Part shown: one piece after another, positions 58,321 through 64,000 of the stretch
Layout: the number at the start of each line of letters is the position of its first letter
Numbering within the stretch: the stretch's first letter is position 1
Assembly: GCA_020624805.1 (NCBI GenBank)
Contig: JAHKVW010000006.1
Location: 1-64,000, forward strand
Length of the DNA stretch: 64,000 nucleotides
Direction: 5' to 3'
Origin: a bacterium
Lineage (GTDB): Bacteria; Bacillota; Clostridia; Oscillospirales; Acutalibacteraceae
The notes under the pieces: generated by a model
The model's input: only the letters and a program-made list of their open reading frames with translations
Databases searched by the model: none
What the model was told of the DNA's origin: nothing
Translations under genes and position numbers: made by a program

Positions 58321-59304
58321 TTACTTAGGCTCCCTTTGGGAAAGGGAGCTGTCACCGTTAGGTGACTGAGGGATTGAATCGATGTTTGAGCGTGAGCGAG
58401 TATCCGAAAGATAATCGTGCGCCGCGGTTGCCGCCTGAGCGCCGTCGGAGCAGGCGGTGACGATCTGGCGCAGGGATTTTTGGCGTGTATCGCCTGCGGC
58501 GAAGAGTCCGGGGGTCTTGGTGCACATCTCACTGTCGGTGAGGATGTAGCCGTTGTCGTCCAACTCGGCGAGGTCGGCGTAGACGTCGTTGTCGGGGATC
58601 AGACCGATCGCCTCGAATACGCCGTTGACGGCGAGATCGGTTTCCTCTGAGCTGTCGATGTTCCTGATCTTCAGCGTGGTGACAAGGCGATCGCCCTTGA
58701 TCTCGACCGGGATATGGCGCGGCATCAGGCGGATGTTGTCGATGTTCTCGAGCTTATCCATATAGCTCTTGGTCGCGGTGGGATAATCGCGGCGGAAGAT
58801 GAGGTAGACCTCTTCACACAGATTGGACAGATAGATCGCGTCGCCGAGCGCCGAGTTGCCCGCGCCGATAACGGCAGTTTTCTTTTTGCGGAAGAAGCCG
58901 CCGTCGCATACCGCGCACCAGCTGATGCCTCGGCCGCGGAATTCGTCCTCACCCGGGATGCCGAGTTCTCTGCGGCGAACACCGTTGGCGATGATGACCG
59001 CCTTGGACTGATAGCTGTCGCTGTCGGTCGTGACGGTGAAGACGTCGTTCTCCTTTGTCAGGCTTTGTACCTGCGCGGAAAGGCTCTCGACCCCCAGCGC
59101 GTCGACCTGTGCCTTGATGTCGGCGGCAAGCTGAAAACCGTCGATCTCTTTGTAAGAGGGATAGTTTTCGATTTTAGCGGTAAGCGCCGCCTGTCCGCCG
59201 AAGCCAGCCTTTTCGATGATCAGCGTGGACAGTCCCGAACGCGCGGCGTAGATCGCGGCGGTCATACCCGCGACGCCGCCTCCGATGATGATCAGATCGT
59301 ACAT
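58321..59304 (-). CDS. trxB: Thioredoxin reductase
   Basis: This 327-residue FAD enzyme passes electrons from NADPH to thioredoxin. The FAD loop is IIGGGVAGMTAA, the redox pair is CAVC in WCAVCDGGFF, the NADPH site GAGNSALGDA, and the C-terminal FAD motif LFAAGDTRQKSLRQIVTACSDGA. The conserved protein should end near AAHDYLS. Some 26 additional residues (SNIDSIPQSPNGDSSLSQREPK and those just before) are encoded by a family A repeat. The start is ATG 59304 with AAAGGAG 9 bp upstream. Divergent to trxA. Confidence 0.93.
   Translation of the reverse strand: MYDLIIIGGGVAGMTAAIYAARSGLSTLIIEKAGFGGQAALTAKIENYPSYKEIDGFQLAADIKAQVDALGVESLSAQVQSLTKENDVFTVTTDSDSYQSKAVIIANGVRRRELGIPGEDEFRGRGISWCAVCDGGFFRKKKTAVIGAGNSALGDAIYLSNLCEEVYLIFRRDYPTATKSYMDKLENIDNIRLMPRHIPVEIKGDRLVTTLKIRNIDSSEETDLAVNGVFEAIGLIPDNDVYADLAELDDNGYILTDSEMCTKTPGLFAAGDTRQKSLRQIVTACSDGAQAATAAHDYLSDTRSRSNIDSIPQSPNGDSSLSQREPK
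58326..58404. repeat. Family A repeat fused to the 3' end of trxB
   Basis: GGCTCCCTTTGGG/AAAGGGAGC arms, GTCACC/GGTGAC stem, then the GACTGAGGGATTGAATCGAT and GAGCGTGAGCGAGTAT blocks found also in the two MITE copies. All of it lies inside the trxB reading frame. Confidence 0.8.
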
Positions 59305-59360
59305 AGTCAACACTCCTTTATTGATTGTTTTATTATTTGGATAAGTTCATAAATTATTGA

Positions 59361-59389
59361 TAGACTTTGCGGATATAATATGCTATAAT
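59361..59389 (+). promoter_or_regulatory. Promoter of trxA
   Basis: TAGACT, 17 bp, perfect TATAAT; an overlapping TATAAT lies 10 bp upstream. Confidence 0.55.
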
Positions 59390-59419
59390 CAGCTAAATAA
59401 TTATATGGAGGTAAAAATT

Positions 59420-59734
59420 ATGGCAGTAGAGCATTTAAATGACAGTAATTTTGCTGAGAAAATCAAGAGCGGCGTCACACTGGTCGACTTCTTCGCGACA
59501 TGGTGCGGCCCGTGCAAGATGCTGGCCCCCACGGTCGAGGAGATCGGCGCTGAGAGCGACGGTTCCTACGCAGTGTACAAGGTCGACATCGACGAGTGCG
59601 GCGATATCGCGATGGACTTCGGCATCATGAGCGTGCCGACTATGATCGTGTTCAAGGACGGCGCCGAGGCAGATCGTATGATCGGCGTACAGCCCAAGAC
59701 CGCGATCCTCGACGCGATCGCAAAAGCAAAATAA
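59420..59734 (+). CDS. trxA: Thioredoxin
   Basis: This 104-residue protein has the active site WCGPCKM and conserved VDFFATWCGPC and GIMSVPTMIVFKDG segments with the cis-proline. It is kept reduced by the TrxB encoded divergently next door. TGGAGGT precedes ATG 59420; the earlier start in the track lies in the promoter. Confidence 0.97.
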   Translation: MAVEHLNDSNFAEKIKSGVTLVDFFATWCGPCKMLAPTVEEIGAESDGSYAVYKVDIDECGDIAMDFGIMSVPTMIVFKDGAEADRMIGVQPKTAILDAIAKAK

Positions 59735-59748
59735 TAAAATGATAAAGA

Positions 59749-59783
59749 CACCCGCTGTGATCGACGCAGCGGGTGATTTTTTG
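59749..59783 (+). terminator. Terminator of trxA
   Basis: CACCCGCTG/CAGCGGGTG stem followed by ATTTTTT; it may also act on the convergent DtxR-family gene. Confidence 0.88.
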
Positions 59784-59785
59784 CT

Positions 59786-60157
59786 TTACGCTTCGTTATA
59801 ATGAAAGTATTGTTTGATGGCGGCAAAGGACTTGTCCGAAACCACATGCTCCATGCGGCACGCGTCCTGCGAGGCGGTTTCTTTATCGACGCCCATTTCC
59901 ATCAGCATCTTAGTGAGGTATCTGTGACGTTCATAGATCTTTTCGGCGACCTCTTTACCGGTTTCGGTCAGGCTCAGACCGCCGCCGTCGCCGACCTCGA
60001 CAAAGCCGCCGTTGCGCAGCAGTCCGATCGCGCGGCTGACAGAGGGCTTGGAATAACCCATGTGCTCGCCGACGTCGATCGCGCGGACAAAGTTCTTTTC
60101 CTGCGTCAATACCAGGATCGTTTCCAGATACATTTCACCGGATTCCTGTAATTTCAT
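59786..60157 (-). CDS. DtxR/MntR-family metal-dependent regulator
   Basis: This 123-residue protein has an N-terminal winged helix (YLETILVLTQEKNFVRAIDVGEHMGYSKPSVSRAIGLL). A metal-binding/dimer domain follows, with GKEVAEKIYERHRYLTKML and DACRMEHVVSDKS, where Glu, Cys and His ligands lie. It lacks an SH3-like third domain, like MntR. It should repress metal-uptake genes when Mn or Fe is plentiful. No metal transporter gene is adjacent. Confidence 0.92.
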   Translation of the reverse strand: MKLQESGEMYLETILVLTQEKNFVRAIDVGEHMGYSKPSVSRAIGLLRNGGFVEVGDGGGLSLTETGKEVAEKIYERHRYLTKMLMEMGVDKETASQDACRMEHVVSDKSFAAIKQYFHYNEA

Positions 60158-60271
60158 GTCATGACCTCCATGATACGATACTCTGCGGTAAACTTTTCCT
60201 TATTCTACCATACGCAGGTGCAAAAATCAATCATGCATTTTGGATTTGGGATTTGTAACTTTTCGGTAAAA

Positions 60272-60296
60272 AAGAGGCTGCGGTGTGCAGCCTCTT
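60272..60296. repeat. Duplicated hairpin, copy 1
   Basis: AAGAGGCTGC/GCAGCCTCTT stem around GGTGT. The same sequence with flanking A run recurs at 60588-60612. Confidence 0.75.
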
Positions 60297-60311
60297 GCAG
60301 AAAAGATTTTT

Positions 60312-60546
60312 CTGCCCCCTCTGACGAGGGGGCAAGCGAGCAGAACTTTATAGAGGGTTCACCGCTTGTGTTCGCAGGGGAGAGATAACGCAGCGTAACA
60401 GTAGCTTTGAAATGTTTGACTCAATACTGTATGCAATGTTGTTTCAGCGGCGGATTGAGTCAAAACACGGTTTGTTAAAATGACGCTTCGTTATCTCTCC
60501 CTCCGCCTCGCTTGATTGCTCGGCACCTCCCTCGTCAGAGGGAGGC
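60312..60546. repeat. Large nested palindrome (about 235 bp)
   Basis: Nested inverted pairs: CTGACGAGGG/CCCTCGTCAG at the ends, GGAGAGATAACG/CGTTATCTCTCC inside, and TTTGACTCAAT/ATTGAGTCAAA at the centre. There is no ORF. It lies between the two copies of the GAGGCTGC hairpin. Confidence 0.7.
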
Positions 60547-60583
60547 TCGAAAACGCTCTGCTCCTAAATCAATGTCCATTTCG

Positions 60584-60612
60584 AAAAAAGAGGCTGCGGT
60601 GTGCAGCCTCTT
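60584..60612 (-). terminator. Terminator of the LxxG-repeat gene (hairpin copy 2)
   Basis: AAGAGGCTGC/GCAGCCTCTT stem; on the minus strand it is followed by TTTTTTCG, about 10 bp after the stop at 60623. Confidence 0.85.
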
Positions 60613-60622
60613 TTGGTTATCC

Positions 60623-62839
60623 TTATTTTTCAATCTCTTCGGTCTTGTAGATGAACTTGACTTCGCCGTCCATCTCGTCGGTCAGACCGGAATAGGACTT
60701 GTAGTGCTTGGCGACATCGGCGGTCGCTTTCAGGCGGGTGGCGATCTTGCTCAGGTCACTGTCCTTCAGAGAAGTGATCTTGCTGATACCCTCGGTGTTG
60801 AAGGTTTTCAGTCCTTCGTTCAGCGTCATCGCGCCGTCGCGCAGTAACGTCACGCCCTCAGTCAGAGCGGGTACTCCGTTCTTGAGGGTGAGGATACCGT
60901 CGGTCAGTGCCGAAGCGCCGTCGCTGAGCGACTGTGTGCCCGAATGGAGCTGAGTCGCGCCCAGGCTGAGATCGGCAGCTCCGTTGCGCAGTGTTGTGGT
61001 GCCGCTGTGGAGCTGTGACGCGCCGCCTGCCGCGGAGCCGACGCCGTTTGTATAATCCTGCAAACCGGAATCGAAGGTGCCGTAGCTGTCGAGCTGAGCT
61101 TTCAGCGCCGTGATCTTCTCTCTGCCTGCTTTGGCGCTTGCCAGCGCGTCGGAGATCGCCTTTTGTACCTCTTCGCTCTGCATGTTCTCGTCGATCAGCG
61201 CGGCGATCTTCGCGTCTGTGTTAGAGGCAATAGTTGCCTGTACCGCATCACTTTGCATATTCTGGTCGGTGAGAGAGGTGATGGTGCTTTGTGTGCTTTC
61301 GGAATTCATCTGTGAATCGATCGCGCCGGCGACCTGCGCCTGCATTGCGTTATCGATCATGCCCGCTTCTACCGCGGCGTTGTATTCGTCCACGCTGTAG
61401 CCCAGATTGGCGATCACGGCGGCGGTGACCTGATCGTGCACGCTCGCTGTGACCTGTGCCTCTACATTTTCTCTGACGGCGGCGGTGACAGCGGCAGTGA
61501 CGGCATCACGGTTCGCTTCTACGCTTGCGGTGACCTTTTCCCTTGCGGCGGAGGTCGCCTGTGCCTTGACGTTATCATCGGAGAGCTTCTCCACGAGCTG
61601 ATCGAGTACGGCGGCGTAGTTATCCTTTGTCAGCTCGGGAACGTCCAGACCCGCGCTTTGGAGTGAGGATCGCGCGGTGGAGAGCAGGGCGGAGAAGGTT
61701 GCGTTACTGCCCTTGGTCAGCTTGGAGCTGTTGAGGTCGAGGGTGTTCAGACCTTTGTACAGATCCAGCGCACCGTTGTCCAATGTGACGCTGCCTGCGC
61801 TCAGGGTCGACGCGCCGTTTTCCAGCGCGCCCGCGCCGTTGTTGACCTGCTTTGCGCCGTCGTTGAGCTGTACGGAGCCGTCATAGATCGCGTCTACGCC
61901 CGACGTCAGAGTGCCGGAACTTTCAAGCAGGGTATTCAGACCGCTGTACAGCTGTGACGAGCCGTCGATCAGCGCCGACATGGCGGAGTCGAGCTTGTCG
62001 AGAGAATCGTTCAGATCCTTGATACTGTCGATCTTGTCCGCCTCGATCTCATCAAAGAGTCCGTTCGCGGCAATGGTGACGGTCGTGCCGAGCTTAAAGT
62101 TGTCGGTATGGGCGGTGATCTCAAAGTAATCGGGGATCTCGACCGTATCACGGCTCAGTCCCAGATCGTGCTGTAAGCCCGGGAACGCGATGCCCGCGAC
62201 GATGATGCGGTCGCCGTCGGAAACGACCTTGCCGTTGGTGACATGCACATCACTGAATTGGGAGCTGTCGAGGAACAGACCGGAGAGCATGAAGAACGGC
62301 ACATAGATACGTTCTTCTTTGCCGTCTATCTCAACATTTTCGTATTGGTTGTTGGTGTAGTCAAAGCGGATGGTGACGTCACCGCTCTTGCCGGCGATCT
62401 CGTCGGGAGTAACGACCTTGCCGTCGAGGGTGTAGGTGAGGGACAGATCAACGGGCAGCGGCGTGGCGCCCTCGCCTTGGATATACAGATCCTCGCCGTC
62501 CGTCTGCCATACGCGCATATTGTCGCTGTCCATCGTGAAGGACGCGTCGGTCTTGACGTTTTCGATATCGCCCAGCGCGGCGACATCCTTGATGACGTCG
62601 ACGTGGTCATTGTTCTTGATCCAGTCGCTGACGATGATCTTGTCGACCGTACCGTCGGCCTTTGCCATGACATAGACGGTCTCTTCCTTATAGAGAGGCG
62701 CTTCATCGGCGGTAGCCTTGTCGTCGTCGGATTTCAGGCTGACGCCTTGGAGCGACAGGGCGAATACACCCATCAGCGAGGTCGACAGCGCGATCGCCAG
62801 ACAAAGGATGATACTCATCAGTTTGATCAGTCTTTTCAT
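60623..62839 (-). CDS. Exported protein with LxxG repeats (MMPL partner)
   Basis: This 738-residue protein has an N-terminal signal or anchor (MKRLIKLMSIILCLAIAL). A folded domain of about 250 residues follows, and then a long region of YxGSxxLxxGAxxLxxGA-type repeats (for example DGSVQLNDGAKQVNNGAGAL) on both sides of an Ala/Glu/Val-rich helical stretch. Such repeats are typical of YhgE/Pip-type and MMPL-associated proteins and probably form a long coiled rod outside the cell. No C-terminal membrane segments are present, unlike YhgE. AAAGGAG precedes ATG. It lies 21 bp after the MMPL gene, so they act together. Confidence 0.85.
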   Translation of the reverse strand: MKRLIKLMSIILCLAIALSTSLMGVFALSLQGVSLKSDDDKATADEAPLYKEETVYVMAKADGTVDKIIVSDWIKNNDHVDVIKDVAALGDIENVKTDASFTMDSDNMRVWQTDGEDLYIQGEGATPLPVDLSLTYTLDGKVVTPDEIAGKSGDVTIRFDYTNNQYENVEIDGKEERIYVPFFMLSGLFLDSSQFSDVHVTNGKVVSDGDRIIVAGIAFPGLQHDLGLSRDTVEIPDYFEITAHTDNFKLGTTVTIAANGLFDEIEADKIDSIKDLNDSLDKLDSAMSALIDGSSQLYSGLNTLLESSGTLTSGVDAIYDGSVQLNDGAKQVNNGAGALENGASTLSAGSVTLDNGALDLYKGLNTLDLNSSKLTKGSNATFSALLSTARSSLQSAGLDVPELTKDNYAAVLDQLVEKLSDDNVKAQATSAAREKVTASVEANRDAVTAAVTAAVRENVEAQVTASVHDQVTAAVIANLGYSVDEYNAAVEAGMIDNAMQAQVAGAIDSQMNSESTQSTITSLTDQNMQSDAVQATIASNTDAKIAALIDENMQSEEVQKAISDALASAKAGREKITALKAQLDSYGTFDSGLQDYTNGVGSAAGGASQLHSGTTTLRNGAADLSLGATQLHSGTQSLSDGASALTDGILTLKNGVPALTEGVTLLRDGAMTLNEGLKTFNTEGISKITSLKDSDLSKIATRLKATADVAKHYKSYSGLTDEMDGEVKFIYKTEEIEK

Positions 62840-62860
62840 AATAACTCTCCTTTATTCTAT

Positions 62861-64000
62861 CTAAACTCGATTTGTTTGATCGTTTTTCCTGACGCATTTG
62901 CGCATTCCCATCGTGGTGTAGCAGATGGGCTTGTCACAGAGCAGCAGCAGTGCCGGCAGGATGAAGATGACCGTCAGCATACTGATGACGGCGCCGCGCG
63001 CGAGCAGCATACACATCGAGCTGATGATGTCGATGTCGGAATAGACCGCCACACCGAAGGTCGCCGCGAACAAGCCGATTCCGCTGACGAGGATGGAGGG
63101 GATAGAGGCGGTGAGGGTCGTGCGCATGGCTTCCTTTTTCTCTACGCCCGAGATCCGCTCCGATTTGTAGCGCGTGGTCATCAGGATCGCGTAGTCGACG
63201 GTCGCGCCGAGCTGGATCGTGCTGATACAGATGGGTGCGATGAACGGCAGTGACTCGCCGAAGTAGTGGGGCAGACCGAGGTTGATGAAGATCGCGAGCT
63301 CGATCACGGAGATCAGGATGAACGGCAGACTGATACTGCGTTCCACCAGCGCGATGATGACGAAGATCGCGATGATTGAGATCAGGTTGACGACCTCAAA
63401 ATCGTGACCCGTGGTGTCGATCATATCCTTCATACACGGCGCCTCGCCGATGAGCATACCGCTTTTATCATAGCGGTGCAGGATCTCGTTGAGAGAGTCG
63501 ATCTGCGCGCCGACCTCGTCGCTCGCGCTGTGATACTCGCTGTTGACGAGCATCAGCTCATAGCGGTCGTTTTCCAATATATCTTTGATGTGGGAGGGCA
63601 GGATGTCCTCGGGAACGGTGGAACCGAGCAGGCTTTCGATGCCCAATACCTGCTTGACGCCGTCGACCTGTTCCATCTCTCCGATCATCTTTTTGGCTTC
63701 TTTGTTGTCGATGGAGCTGTCCATCAGGATCATATGGGTGGAGGAGATGTTGAAGTCCTCGCTGAGCTTGGTGTTTGCGATGACAAAATCCATTTCCTCG
63801 GGCAGACAATCTGCCATATCATAGTAAACTTCGTTGTTGGTCTGGATATAGCCGTACAAAAACGGCGGGATCAACAGGACGAAGACGATCAGGAATACGG
63901 GGAAGATCTTGACGATGCCGCCGGAGAGCTTCTTCATGCTCGGGATCAGCGAGCGGTGGTTGAGCTTTGACAGCGGCTTGTCGAGGATCAGGATCAGTGA
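62861..64000 (-). CDS. MMPL/RND-family transporter, C-terminal part (cut by window end)
   Basis: The reading frame stays open upstream of the track's ATG 63937 to the window edge (LILDKPLSKLNHRSLIPSM...), so the gene begins outside the window. The visible 379 residues hold one membrane segment, an extracellular domain of about 150 residues, and five membrane segments resembling a sterol-sensing-type domain (VNLISIIAIFVIIALVER, then ISTIQLGATVDYAILMTTRYK, then VSGIGLFAATFGVAVYS). It ends with a basic tail. MMPL transporters move lipids or other hydrophobic compounds with the proton gradient. The adjacent LxxG-repeat gene follows after 21 bp. Confidence 0.9.
   Translation of the reverse strand, partial: SLILILDKPLSKLNHRSLIPSMKKLSGGIVKIFPVFLIVFVLLIPPFLYGYIQTNNEVYYDMADCLPEEMDFVIANTKLSEDFNISSTHMILMDSSIDNKEAKKMIGEMEQVDGVKQVLGIESLLGSTVPEDILPSHIKDILENDRYELMLVNSEYHSASDEVGAQIDSLNEILHRYDKSGMLIGEAPCMKDMIDTTGHDFEVVNLISIIAIFVIIALVERSISLPFILISVIELAIFINLGLPHYFGESLPFIAPICISTIQLGATVDYAILMTTRYKSERISGVEKKEAMRTTLTASIPSILVSGIGLFAATFGVAVYSDIDIISSMCMLLARGAVISMLTVIFILPALLLLCDKPICYTTMGMRKCVRKNDQTNRV

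Overview
The window looks like chromosomal DNA from a Gram-positive Clostridia bacterium, most probably an Oscillospiraceae/Ruminococcus-like gut or rumen organism. Signs of this are promoters of the TTGACA-17-TATAAT type, strong AGGAGG ribosome sites (often with TTG starts), a cysteine T-box, a c-di-GMP-I riboswitch, Clostridia-style Ser/Thr kinases, LuxS, RqcH and YifB, many lipoproteins, and a CotH protein that ends in a cellulosomal dockerin. Species assignment is inference. I see no rRNA, tRNA, CRISPR array, prophage or transposase gene.

Layout. 0-3.4 kb: a membrane diguanylate cyclase, then a c-di-GMP riboswitch whose terminator overlaps the aptamer, in front of a choice-of-anchor A surface protein. 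3.5-9.2 kb: a 56-residue small protein, a CysK-like enzyme, a lipoprotein esterase, an acyltransferase, a NUDIX hydrolase and a PASTA Ser/Thr kinase. 9.2-14.9 kb: a miniature mobile element inside a split terminator, an EF-G paralogue with degenerate GTPase motifs, two paralogous lipoproteins, a small operon with a repressor and repeated operators, and a flavodoxin. 14.9-21.1 kb (minus strand): CotH-dockerin, then the glycolytic cluster pgk-tpiA-gpmI, then trmL. 21.5-28.6 kb: a small membrane protein, luxS, a second miniature element, a GH25 lysozyme, an unknown protein made of two tandem repeats, a zinc-ribbon Ser/Thr kinase with YATPV repeats, a PdaB-like deacetylase and a lipoprotein. 28.6-46.9 kb (minus strand): T-box-cysE-cysS, recA-recX-rimO-pgsA, DUF1385-prmC, a two-component system, trmB with a lipoprotein, DUF1858-trmK-nif3-GT, and a sigma factor with a zinc-ribbon protein. 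47-57.5 kb (mostly plus strand): yifB, a Cys-rich protein, murA, walJ-like, rlmH, rqcH, NUDIX and a Na/Pi transporter, with one NapH-like ferredoxin on the minus strand. 57.6-64 kb: AlkD, trxB/trxA, a DtxR-family regulator, and an LxxG-repeat exported protein paired with an MMPL transporter that runs off the window end.

Themes. Signalling is well represented: c-di-GMP synthesis beside its RNA sensor, two transmembrane Ser/Thr kinases, a histidine kinase/regulator pair and LuxS. Cysteine supply and use are linked by a tRNA-Cys-sensing T-box over cysE-cysS. The intergenic DNA is crowded with palindromic repeats of at least three families plus two large nested palindromes. Copies of one family provide the stop codon and last residues of PrmC and an apparently added C-terminal tail of TrxB. 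I regard the riboswitch module, the repeat-derived protein ends, the tandem-repeat protein next to the YATPV kinase, and the degenerate EF-G as the most worthwhile items. No clearly new multi-gene defence or metabolic system is evident.
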